From the IMG/VR virus record IMGVR_UViG_3300011987_000012, positions 1 to 28,711 of that record: a DNA stretch of 28,711 nt. One strand, 5' to 3'. The notes beneath the pieces are model-generated. The model saw only the letters and a program-made list of their open reading frames with translations. It was not told the DNA's origin and searched no databases. This document shows, piece by piece, positions 13,440 through 21,079 of this stretch (positions are counted from its first letter, which is position 1; each line of letters begins with the position of its first letter). Made by a program: the position numbers and the translations under genes. This stretch comes from a virus.

Positions 13440-13639
13440 CCCCCTTGGATGGCACCCGCGTCTTCCTGCCTCGGGGCCGCGTCGCACACATCCTGGACCC
13501 ACTGAAGAGCCCAAACGACTGTAGCGAGGCCGAGTGTGGACTGAGCTCGTCCTGGGCATCCCCATGGCACGGCACTGGCACCCAGGACGAGACCGACCGT
13601 GCGCTCGACCTCCCCACGTGCAAGGGATGCCTGCGATGA
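13436..13639 (+). CDS. Cys-containing protein, 67 aa
   Basis: ATGA overlaps at both ends. The protein has HILDPLKSPNDCSEAECG, then SSSWASPWHGTGTQDETDRA and LPTCKGCLR. The order 'CxxxCG...W.GTG.Q.E...A..LP.C..C' is a recurring actinophage motif that places four Cys for one zinc ion. Function unknown. Confidence 0.68.
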   Translation: MTPLDGTRVFLPRGRVAHILDPLKSPNDCSEAECGLSSSWASPWHGTGTQDETDRALDLPTCKGCLR

Positions 13640-13827
13640 CCACCCCGAAGCCGGAGCGTCAGTTCCCGCCCCGCTGCCCCGACTGCCACCACCTCCTCGC
13701 CGACACCGGCAAACCCCACTGCCCCGACACCAACCTGGCCTGCGACTGGCTGCGCTGCACATGCGGGACCGTCGTCAACCAGGCCGGGACCTGGACCAAC
13801 GGCATCCGTCGAGGCGCAGCGGCATGA
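13636..13827 (+). CDS. zinc-ribbon-like protein, 63 aa
   Basis: ATGA overlaps at both ends. CPDCHHLL (about 14-21) and later CDWLRCTCGTVV (about 36-47) give two Cys pairs of a ribbon. The surroundings are Thr/Pro-rich. No catalytic or DNA-binding element is otherwise visible. Confidence 0.66.
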   Translation: MTTPKPERQFPPRCPDCHHLLADTGKPHCPDTNLACDWLRCTCGTVVNQAGTWTNGIRRGAAA

Positions 13828-14087
13828 GCCTCTACGACCTGTCTCTGGAACCGCCACTCACCCTCGAATGGGCCGACGACCCCGGCACCCACTGCCCCGA
13901 AGGCGAACCGTGTGACGGCCGGCTGTCCTGCCACCTCTGCGACGGTGTCGTCTGCACCAAACACGACGACGTCGCCGACTGTGGTGACGGACCCGCACAC
14001 GAGGAATGCCACCAGCAAGGGTGCGCCAACGTGGGTTGCGAACAAGACCGGGCCGACGACGCGCTCCTCGAACGGGGCGACGACTGA
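13824..14087 (+). CDS. Cys/His-rich protein, 87 aa
   Basis: Starts in the ATGA overlap. The product is dense in Cys and His: HCPEGEPC, LSCHLCDGVVCTKHDD, DCGDGPAHEECHQQGC, CANVGCEQ. Spacing resembles a B-box- or RING-type cross-brace that binds two zinc ions, but no exact family match is evident. Ends acidic (RADDALLERGDD). Its stop overlaps the DUF5131 start (TGATG). Confidence 0.68.
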   Translation: MSLYDLSLEPPLTLEWADDPGTHCPEGEPCDGRLSCHLCDGVVCTKHDDVADCGDGPAHEECHQQGCANVGCEQDRADDALLERGDD

Positions 14088-14986
14088 TGAGCGATAAGAG
14101 TGGGATTGAGTGGACGGACGCGACATGGAATCCGACTGTCGGATGCACCAAGGTCAGCGCCGGCTGCGACCACTGCTACGCCGAGACTCTGGTCAACCGC
14201 TTCGCCGGCACGTCACCGGCGTTCCCCACGACGTTCGATATCGTCAACCTGCGGTCTGACCGTTTCCTGACCCAACCTTTGCGGTGGCGCAAACCACGCC
14301 GCATCTTCGTCAACAGCCTGTCCGACCTGTTCCACAAGGACGTGCCAGACGATTTCATAGCCCGCGTGTTTGCCGTCATGGCCGCGTGCCCGGAGCACAC
14401 CTTCCAACTGCTCACGAAGCGGCATGGGCGGATGCGGTCACTACTGTCGTCCGAGGAGTTCCCACCTGCTGTTCTCGCGCATTGGGTGGGCGGCGGGTGG
14501 ACGCCTCTCGACCCCAACTGGTGGCCGCTCCCGAACCTGTGGCTCGGCGTCAGCGCCGAGGACCAGGACGCCGCTGACCTGCGCATCCCAGCCCTGCTCG
14601 ACACTCCGGCCGCCGTGCGTTGGGTCAGCGCCGAACCCCTACTAGGGCCACTCGACCTGCACTCAAACGACGACGGGCAGAACCACTGGCTGCCGGACTT
14701 CGGTCCGCAGTACGACGACGGGTCCGGTGAACCCGTGTGCGCCGGTCATGGCGTCTCTCGCTGTCGACACTGCTCGTCGATTGACTGGATCGTCGCAGGC
14801 GGTGAGTCAGGCGCGCACGCCCGCCCGATGGAGCACAAGTGGGTGCGCGACATCCGTGACCAGAGCGCGGCAGCCGGTATCTCGTTCCTGTTCAAGCAAT
14901 GGGGCGGCCGGACACCGAAGGCCAACGGGCGCACCCTCGACGGGCGCACCTGGGACGAGTACCCAACGCAACCAAGGACCCCCTGA
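14087..14986 (+). CDS. DUF5131 family protein (phage Gp37/Gp68-like)
   Basis: A 299-residue protein beginning SGIEWTDATWNPTVGCTKVS, then AGCDHCYAE, the hallmark of the family; C20, C27 and C30 resemble a radical-SAM-type iron-sulfur triad. Later landmarks are RIFVNSLSDLFHKDVPDDFI, FQLLTKRHGRM, LWLGVSAEDQDAADLRIPAL, WVSAEPLLGPLDL, and IDWIVAGGESGAHARPM. A Cys-rich insert (CAGHGVSRCRHC) before the last motif may hold a further metal ion. The family's reaction is not known to me. Start chosen at the TGATG overlap. Confidence 0.9.
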   Translation: MSDKSGIEWTDATWNPTVGCTKVSAGCDHCYAETLVNRFAGTSPAFPTTFDIVNLRSDRFLTQPLRWRKPRRIFVNSLSDLFHKDVPDDFIARVFAVMAACPEHTFQLLTKRHGRMRSLLSSEEFPPAVLAHWVGGGWTPLDPNWWPLPNLWLGVSAEDQDAADLRIPALLDTPAAVRWVSAEPLLGPLDLHSNDDGQNHWLPDFGPQYDDGSGEPVCAGHGVSRCRHCSSIDWIVAGGESGAHARPMEHKWVRDIRDQSAAAGISFLFKQWGGRTPKANGRTLDGRTWDEYPTQPRTP

Positions 14987-15723
14987 TGCCCAGGAAACCC
15001 CGCGCGAAACTCCGCCCCGACGGCACCTGCACCAAATGCGACCTCACCCACCCCAAATGCGTCGCACACAACAACCGCCACCTGCCCTGCGGCCGACCCG
15101 CGATGCGCGGCCAGAAGGTGTGCGCCACCCACGGCGGACGAGCTGTCGACGCCAAGAGGAAGGCTGCCAAGGCGATAGCCCAGCAAGAGGCTGACGCTGC
15201 GAAGATCCGCGCCTGCAAGACCCTCGGGGTCCGCTTCGACGGCCTGAACATCTCCCCCACCGAAGCGCTCCTCGAAGAGGTGACCTGGACGTATGTGCAC
15301 GTCCAGTGGTTGCGGACCAAGGTCCAGGACCTCGAAGACCAGGACTCCCAGACCCTCGTCATCGACGAAGATGGCGAGCCGGCGACCATCCAGCGCGGCC
15401 ATGCTCTGGTCTGGGGCACCACTGAACACAAGAACAAGACAGGTGGCGACGACTGGGGTAACACCACCGTCCAACGCGCCGGACCCAACGCCTGGTACGA
15501 GCTCTACTCCCGCGAACGCGACCGCCTGATCAAAGTCTGCTCCGAAGCGATCCGGGCCGGCATCGAGGAACGCCGCGTCCAGTTGGCTGAGCAGCAGGGC
15601 GCCCTGGTCGCTGAGGCGATCCGGCGGATCCTCGACGACCTGAACCTGTCCCCTGAGCAGCTCTCCCAGGTTGCCAGCATCGTGCCCCGTCATCTTCGCG
15701 CCATCGCAGGAGGAGCAGCGTGA
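14986..15723 (+). CDS. terminase small subunit-like protein
   Basis: A 245-residue protein started at the TGATG overlap. The N-terminus is a zinc-knuckle region (C15, C18, C25, C35, C46) ending in CGRPAMRGQKVCATHGGRAV; the 'RPA.RG...C..HGGRA' pattern is typical of small terminases of actinophages. A long alpha-helical region follows, with LEEVTWTYVHVQWLRTKVQD, and the C-terminus (LVAEAIRRILDDLNLSPEQL) resembles the oligomerisation part. It would recognise phage DNA and present it to the large subunit. In most phages the two subunits are adjacent; here a methyltransferase gene separates them. Confidence 0.78.
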   Translation: MPRKPRAKLRPDGTCTKCDLTHPKCVAHNNRHLPCGRPAMRGQKVCATHGGRAVDAKRKAAKAIAQQEADAAKIRACKTLGVRFDGLNISPTEALLEEVTWTYVHVQWLRTKVQDLEDQDSQTLVIDEDGEPATIQRGHALVWGTTEHKNKTGGDDWGNTTVQRAGPNAWYELYSRERDRLIKVCSEAIRAGIEERRVQLAEQQGALVAEAIRRILDDLNLSPEQLSQVASIVPRHLRAIAGGAA

Positions 15724-16721
15724 AGCCCTACTACGCGGACGAATCCGTGACGCTGTACCACGGTGACGCACTGACGGTCCTGACGTCGCTGCCGGACGCC
15801 TCGGTCAACTGCTGCGTGACGAGCCCCCCCTACTTCGGGCTGCGTGACTACGGCGTCGACGGTCAGCTCGGGCTCGAAGCCTCACCCGCCGAGTACGTGG
15901 AGAACCTGCGAGCGCGGTTCGCTCAGGTGCGTCGTGTGCTCGCCGACGACGGGACGCTCTGGCTCAACCTCGGAGACTCCTACGTCTCGTCGAACGGTCA
16001 CACCGATCCCAATGTAACCAGCACCCTGCAAGGACGCAGACAGGCCGGGATGACACCGGGCATCGTCGGCCGCCGCGCCAACCTTCCCCCAAAGAGCCTG
16101 CTTGGGATGCCATGGAGGACGGTTTTCGCGCTGCAAGACGACGGATGGACGCTCCGCAACGACATCATCTGGGCCAAGCCGAACGCCATGCCTGAGAGCG
16201 TGACCGATCGGCTCTCGACCAAGCATGAGCACCTGTTCCTGTTCGCCAAGTCACCGCGATATTGGTTCGACCTCGACCCCATCCGCGCAACCCTGATCCG
16301 ACCCGAGGCGCTGACCGAGGGTCTGGTGTTCGGTGGCAAGTCACCCGACGTCGGTAGGCGTAGAGGTGCCACCTACGGCAAGGCGTCGTCCGCGAACCTC
16401 TCACCTACTGGCACTCGGCACGATGACATCTATGACGCCAAGGGGAGAAACCCCGGCGACGTCTGGTCAATCCCCACGCAACCATTCCCCGACGCGCACT
16501 TCGCCGTCATGCCACGAACCCTGGCAGAGCGGGCCATCCAAGCCGGTTGTAAGCCGGGCGGCACGGTCCTCGACCCGTTCAGCGGCTCGGGCACTACGGG
16601 CCTCGCAGCAGCCCGCCACGGCCGCAAGTACGTCGGCATCGACCTCAACGCCGAGTACCTCGACCTGAGTCTGCGGACACGGCTGGCGCAACCTGGTCTG
16701 GACCTTGGGGACGCGTCATGA
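15720..16721 (+). CDS. DNA (N4-cytosine or N6-adenine) methyltransferase, beta class
   Basis: A 333-residue enzyme starting at GTG 15720 (GTGA overlap) with GGAGGAG a few bases ahead. Motif IV TSPPY (residues 34-38) comes first and SAM-binding motif I DPFSGSGTTG (285-294) comes near the end, which is the beta-class order. GTLWLNLGDSY and WRTVFALQDDGWTLRNDIIW, RYWFDLDPIR, NPGDVWSIPTQP are further family landmarks. It transfers a methyl group from S-adenosylmethionine to the exocyclic amino group of C or A; specificity cannot be read. No restriction endonuclease partner is seen, so it is probably a solitary phage methylase that protects DNA. Confidence 0.93.
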   Translation: MKPYYADESVTLYHGDALTVLTSLPDASVNCCVTSPPYFGLRDYGVDGQLGLEASPAEYVENLRARFAQVRRVLADDGTLWLNLGDSYVSSNGHTDPNVTSTLQGRRQAGMTPGIVGRRANLPPKSLLGMPWRTVFALQDDGWTLRNDIIWAKPNAMPESVTDRLSTKHEHLFLFAKSPRYWFDLDPIRATLIRPEALTEGLVFGGKSPDVGRRRGATYGKASSANLSPTGTRHDDIYDAKGRNPGDVWSIPTQPFPDAHFAVMPRTLAERAIQAGCKPGGTVLDPFSGSGTTGLAAARHGRKYVGIDLNAEYLDLSLRTRLAQPGLDLGDAS

Positions 16722-19230
16722 CCCGGCTGGAGTAGCCCTGAGCACAGGATTCCTCGAAGCCGCAGCCCGCATGTTCGACCCGAACTGGCGGGCTGCCTAC
16801 GCAACCCCCCGAGACCCCGCCGTCAAGCTCGACCCCCGCACCATCCAAACCCCCGCGCTGGACCTGATCGACGCCGCACTGGTCGAAGCTGCGACCACTC
16901 CTGATGCGCGGCTCATCATCTGCATGCCCCCCCAGGAGGGCAAGCTGGTCGATCACAACGAGGTTGTCCCCACACCTGACGGATACCGGCGACACGGCGA
17001 CCTACAGCCCGGCGACTGGGTCTACCACCCCACCGGTCGCCCAATCCGGGTCACAGCCATCAGCCACGACGGCCAGGCCAGCATGCGGGTCACCACCAGC
17101 GAGGGTGGCTCTGTGGTCGTTCACCCGGCACACGAGTGGACCATCTTCGACCGCGCGCGTGGTCAGTGGACGACGGTCGAGACTCGCTCGCTCGCGGCTC
17201 GCCGACTGCAACAGACCAACGGCCGATTCACCGTGCAACTCCCGGACCGCGGGCCGCTCGAAGGACGCCGCTCTGATGACGTCCCCCTGGACCCCTACAC
17301 GCTCGGGGTTTGGCTCGGCGACGGCTCGACGAGCAAAGGCGCTGTCACCCATCACGAGGACGACCACTACGTCCTGCCCTACAAGGTGTCATCTCGACAG
17401 GTCCACCCCACCACTGGCTGCGTCACGACCTACTACGTGGGGCTCTGGGCCGATCTGAAGGCCGCAGGCGTCGCCGGCGACAAGCACATCCCGCACGCCT
17501 ACCTCTGGGGTGACATCCAGACCCGATGGGACGTCCTGTGCGGACTCATCGACTCAGACGGCAGCATCGCCGTCAGTGGCCAGGTTCTGTTCGCCAACAC
17601 GAACACTTTGCTAGCCAAGCAGACGGCCCAACTCATCAGGTCGCTGGGCTACCGGGTCGGTGAGCACGTCGTTCCTCCTCGCACGTCAAGCAGTGGGATC
17701 GTCGGCAAGCTGCCGGTCCACATCGTGACGTACTCGCCCCGTGACGGGATGGTCCCTGCCCGCCTGGCACGCAAGGCCGGAAAGATCAAGGGAACAGCGC
17801 AGCACCGCCGCATCTCGATCGTGTCTGTCGAGCCTGTCGAGCCGCGCCCTGGTCGGTGCATCACCGTGGCGAGCACGGATGGGCTCTACCTCGTGGGCGA
17901 GCAGATGATCCCCACGCACAACAGCTTCCGGTGTTCCAGGTGGTTCCCGCTGTGGCTGCTGCACCGCAACCCAGACACCCGCATCGCGATCATCTCCTAC
18001 GAGTCCAACATCGCCAGGCGTTGGGGCCGCGCCGTCCGCGACACCATCACCCAGCACGGCAAAGCCCTCGGGCTCAGAATCCGCGACGACCTCGCCGCAC
18101 AGCATGAGTGGCAGCTCGACGGCCACGAAGGCGGCGTGTACACCGCTGGCATCGGTGGCGCACTGACCGGCCGCCCGGTGGATTTGCTGATCATCGACGA
18201 CCCGATCAAGGACCGGGCTGATGCGGACTCCCCCACAATCCGGCAGAACGTCATTGACTGGTGGACCGACACTGGATCCACGCGTCTCGCCCCTGGCGCC
18301 CCTGTCGTCCTGATCCAGACCAGGTGGCACCCGGACGACCTGGCCGGGTGGCTCCTGAGCCAGGAGGACGCGCACCGGTGGAAGCTCATCAGCATCCCCG
18401 CCCAAGCCGAGTGCCTGGATCCGGCAGACGACCCGCTCGGCCGGCAACTCGGGGAGTTCATGGCCAGCGCGCGCCGGCGCACCGTGGCGCAGTGGGAGAA
18501 GATCAAGGCCGCCCTACCCGCCCGGACGTGGGCTGCCCTGTACCAGCAGCGGCCGACCCCTGCTGAGGGCACGGTGTGGCAGGAGTCGTGGATCAGCGCG
18601 TTCCGCGGCCGCACCGGCGACTCCATGCACCAGTGGGCGCGGGTCCTGGTCGGTGTCGACCCCGCCGTCACGTCCAAGACGTCCAGTGATGAGACGGGCA
18701 TCGTGGTGACCGCGATGGACACCGAGGGCACCGCCTGGGTGGTCGACGACAGGTCCTTGCGCGGAACCCCCACAGAGTGGGGCGTCGCGGTCTGGCACGC
18801 GGTGTTCGACTGGAACGCGACAGGGATCGTCATCGAGGACAACCAGGGCGGCGAGATGGTCCTGACCGTCCTACAAACCTCTTGGCAGACCGCGATCGCG
18901 TCATACCGCAAGCTGCACCCGTCTTGGCAGCCGCCCCTGGCCCCACCGATCACCCGGGTCCACGCCCACAGGTCCAAGCGGATCCGCGCCGAGTCCGTGG
19001 CTGCGATCTACGAGGTCGGCAAGGTCCGCCACGCAGCTGACGGCACCGACCGGCTGCAGGCGCTTGAGGATCAGATGACGGCCTGGACCGGTGTGGGGGA
19101 TAGCCCGGACCGGATCGACGCATTGGTTCACGCCCTGACCGCGCTGTTCCTGCCCAAGCATGCGGACGCCGGGGTCGGCGCCGCCCGTCAGCAGGCTGCG
19201 TCCCGTCGCCGTGCAGCTGGTCGACGCTAG
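16705..19230 (+). CDS. terL: terminase large subunit with inserted intein
   Basis: The 841-codon frame encodes the packaging motor ATPase/nuclease. The Walker A motif (MPPQEGK, ending at K80, then S407) is split by a 326-residue intein and restored by splicing. Walker B is DLLIIDDP (catalytic Asp498-Asp499). The nuclease part has GVDPAVTSK (D652), IVIEDNQGG, and DRIDALVHALTALF. The start is uncertain: TTG 16705 (used here) has no obvious ribosome-binding site, CTG 16738 follows a GGAG, and ATG 16771 lies within conserved sequence. The first 17 bases overlap the methylase gene. The extein is about 515 residues, normal for the family. Confidence 0.93.
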   Translation: MGTRHDPAGVALSTGFLEAAARMFDPNWRAAYATPRDPAVKLDPRTIQTPALDLIDAALVEAATTPDARLIICMPPQEGKLVDHNEVVPTPDGYRRHGDLQPGDWVYHPTGRPIRVTAISHDGQASMRVTTSEGGSVVVHPAHEWTIFDRARGQWTTVETRSLAARRLQQTNGRFTVQLPDRGPLEGRRSDDVPLDPYTLGVWLGDGSTSKGAVTHHEDDHYVLPYKVSSRQVHPTTGCVTTYYVGLWADLKAAGVAGDKHIPHAYLWGDIQTRWDVLCGLIDSDGSIAVSGQVLFANTNTLLAKQTAQLIRSLGYRVGEHVVPPRTSSSGIVGKLPVHIVTYSPRDGMVPARLARKAGKIKGTAQHRRISIVSVEPVEPRPGRCITVASTDGLYLVGEQMIPTHNSFRCSRWFPLWLLHRNPDTRIAIISYESNIARRWGRAVRDTITQHGKALGLRIRDDLAAQHEWQLDGHEGGVYTAGIGGALTGRPVDLLIIDDPIKDRADADSPTIRQNVIDWWTDTGSTRLAPGAPVVLIQTRWHPDDLAGWLLSQEDAHRWKLISIPAQAECLDPADDPLGRQLGEFMASARRRTVAQWEKIKAALPARTWAALYQQRPTPAEGTVWQESWISAFRGRTGDSMHQWARVLVGVDPAVTSKTSSDETGIVVTAMDTEGTAWVVDDRSLRGTPTEWGVAVWHAVFDWNATGIVIEDNQGGEMVLTVLQTSWQTAIASYRKLHPSWQPPLAPPITRVHAHRSKRIRAESVAAIYEVGKVRHAADGTDRLQALEDQMTAWTGVGDSPDRIDALVHALTALFLPKHADAGVGAARQQAASRRRAAGRR
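16945..17922 (+). mobile_element. class 3-like intein with LAGLIDADG homing endonuclease
   Basis: Residues 81-406 of the terminase frame. It starts with Leu-Val-Asp, not Cys/Ser/Thr, and ends THN followed by Ser+1. The class 3 triad is present: W145 in HPAHEW, C385 in GRCITV (block F) and T404 in PTHN (block G), with H143 as the block B His. LAGLIDADG motifs are LGVWLGDGS (200-208) and LCGLIDSDGS (278-287), each retaining acidic Asp (D206, D285), so the endonuclease may be active. It inserts exactly at the Walker A Lys-Ser junction, a common intein site. Confidence 0.9.
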
Positions 19231-19270
19231 GCGTTGCAGAACTGTTGCTGAAGTGGCGCGACCCTTTTCC

Positions 19271-19315
19271 CACACTGGCCCGATACGGTGTCTCTCGTGG
19301 CGTGCCACACGGCAC
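19271..19315 (+). promoter_or_regulatory. regulatory gap before the portal gene, with dyads
   Basis: The 105-base gap 19231-19335 holds CACACTGGCCCGATACGG at 19271-19288, whose first part (CACACTGGCxCGAT) recurs at 25049-25062. TACGGT at 19284-19289 fits a TANNNT -10 element. GTGGC-GT-GCCAC (19297-19308) is an inverted repeat with the GTGGCGTG core, and GTGCC-ACAC-GGCAC (19302-19315) overlaps it. A promoter for the virion genes is plausible, but not shown by a strong -35. Confidence 0.4.
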
Positions 19316-19335
19316 AATGACGACGGAGGCCCCTC

Positions 19336-20964
19336 TTGCGCACGTTCCTTCACGACCAGTGGTCCCCGCTCTCGCACATCGCAGACCTCGGTGACGGGAA
19401 CCTCGGGACGCGCCCGCTGAATGTCGCGCCGTGGGTGGACGACGTCGATGCCCGCCGGCTCACCGCGTACCGGATCCTGTCCGCCTACGTCGACAACGTC
19501 AGGCGGTACTACCTGCCGGCGAACATGTGGGGCGTCCAAGGCGGCCTGGAGCTCGACTCGTTCGGGAACCTGCCCTCCAGCTCGGACCCGTCCGAAGCTG
19601 CGAAGATGCGTGAGTACGGCCATGCCGGGCTGATCTGCGACGCGACCCGCTCCCTGGTGCTCGGTGAGGACCAGACCATCGTCGTGGTCGACCCCACTCA
19701 GGAAGGTGACACCGAGAACGCCGCCACCGGCAAGGTGAGAGACTGGCTCGAAGCGTGGGCCGCCAAGGAACGCCTGGTCGGCAAGCTCCTCACCGGCGAA
19801 GAGACGACCATCACCGACGGTGACGGGGTGTACGTGCTGGGCTGGTCCCCCCGCGCCGGACGCCCCCGGCTGAAGGTTTACGACCCGGGCTTCTACTTCC
19901 CGGACCTCCTGGCCGCAGACAAGCCCGAGTACGCCGAGTGGGACGACGACGACTTCCCGCCCGTGGTGCACCTGGCGTGGGAGCGCGAAGACGACGACAA
20001 CCACACCATCCTGGTCAGGCACACCTGGCGGATGCGCAAACTCGACCAGGGTGTGTCGGCGCCGTGGGGTGGGGTCCGGGACTGGACGTGTGACTTCACC
20101 GTCGTCGAGGTCCGCACCGACCGCCTCAAGGTCGGCTGGAACATCTACAACCTGCCCGCTGACGGCGAAGCGGTCACCGTGGTCAAGGCGACCGTGGACC
20201 TGGGTGTGGACTTCATGCCCGTGGTCCACGTCCCCAATGACGAGCCGGGCGGGCGGCACTTCGGGCGCTCGACCCTGCTGCGGGTCGCGATGATCCTGGA
20301 CGACCTGATGGGCAGCGACACGGACCTGGCGATTAGCTCGGAGCTGTCCGCACCTGCGGCCACCATTGTCACCGGCGGCGGGTCGCCGACGTTGGATGGT
20401 GGGCCGGGCGTGCAGTGGAACACCCCAGCCGGCTCGAACATCTCGCAGCTGGACACGTCCAAGAGCCTGGATGCGCAGATCAAGCACGGTGACCGGCTGA
20501 TGGAGACGTTGGCCACGAACGTCCGTCTCGCCCTGGTCCTGCTCGGTCGCGCGGATGTGGGTGCGGCACCGTCGGGGTATGCGTTGGAGCTCGGCTTCGC
20601 CCCCACGTCCGCACTGGTGCGTGAGCTGCGCAACGTCCGTGGAGTGAAGTACCCGCTGCTGCTGAAGTTCGCTGTCCGCCTGACTCAGGCCAACGACCCG
20701 ACCCAGATCCCCGCTGGGGCCACACCCGACCTGTCCATTGACCTGGGTGCGGCGTTACCGGCGGACCTGCCCGCGGCGATCGAGGCCGTGAAGGACCTGC
20801 TGCCGATCCGGGCGATCAGTACGGCTACCGCGGTGCGGATGCTGTCGCGGGTCGGGTTGCCGATCGACGACGCGGCCGCTGAGGTGGCGTTGATCGAGGC
20901 GGAGGCGTTGGCCGGCGGTCACATCCTGGGCGCACCGGTGCCACCTGTTCCGCCCGTCGCATGA
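19336..20964 (+). CDS. portal protein
   Basis: A 542-residue protein starting at TTG, with GGAGG 6 bases upstream. It follows the large terminase as portal genes do. Landmarks include an N-terminal helical part with YRILSAYVDNVRRYYLPANM, the middle VYDPGFYFPDLLAADKPEYA, VVHVPNDEPGGRHFGRSTLL, and the typical crown/stem motif GAAPSGYALELGFAPTSALV. The C-terminus is Pro/Val-rich (GAPVPPVPPVA). The dodecameric portal forms the DNA channel at one capsid vertex. Family (SPP1-gp6/HK97-like) is judged from motifs and position; sequence is not closely remembered. Confidence 0.88.
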   Translation: MRTFLHDQWSPLSHIADLGDGNLGTRPLNVAPWVDDVDARRLTAYRILSAYVDNVRRYYLPANMWGVQGGLELDSFGNLPSSSDPSEAAKMREYGHAGLICDATRSLVLGEDQTIVVVDPTQEGDTENAATGKVRDWLEAWAAKERLVGKLLTGEETTITDGDGVYVLGWSPRAGRPRLKVYDPGFYFPDLLAADKPEYAEWDDDDFPPVVHLAWEREDDDNHTILVRHTWRMRKLDQGVSAPWGGVRDWTCDFTVVEVRTDRLKVGWNIYNLPADGEAVTVVKATVDLGVDFMPVVHVPNDEPGGRHFGRSTLLRVAMILDDLMGSDTDLAISSELSAPAATIVTGGGSPTLDGGPGVQWNTPAGSNISQLDTSKSLDAQIKHGDRLMETLATNVRLALVLLGRADVGAAPSGYALELGFAPTSALVRELRNVRGVKYPLLLKFAVRLTQANDPTQIPAGATPDLSIDLGAALPADLPAAIEAVKDLLPIRAISTATAVRMLSRVGLPIDDAAAEVALIEAEALAGGHILGAPVPPVPPVA

Positions 20965-20968
20965 TCGG

Positions 20969-21014
20969 CGTGGCGTGTCACACTCCACGGAGCACACTCG
21001 CGCTCTAGCGTAAG
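20969..21014 (+). repeat. 46-bp intergenic element, copy 1
   Basis: Begins 4 bases after the portal stop with CGTGGCGTGTCACAC and ends with TCTAGCGTAAG. It is 42/46 identical to 27483-27528. CGTGG (20969-20973) pairs with CCACG (20985-20989). TAGCGT near the end fits a TANNNT -10 element. The remaining 65 bases to the scaffold gene contain only GC-rich leader sequence and the ribosome-binding site GGAGG. Confidence 0.7.
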
Positions 21015-21079
21015 CCAATGAACAGCCCCGCATGCGCACCGGCGTGCACGGGCAGACCGACAACGATCTTGGAGGCAAC

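Noticed and set aside
14746-15771. Minus-strand frame of 341 codons opposite the DUF5131 and small terminase genes.
   Set aside because: Crosses two recognised genes and has no known motif.
18901-20487. Long open frame on the minus strand opposite terminase and portal (528 codons).
   Set aside because: It mirrors codon-position GC bias of the plus-strand genes, has low-complexity Arg/Gly/Val-rich product, and runs through two certain genes.
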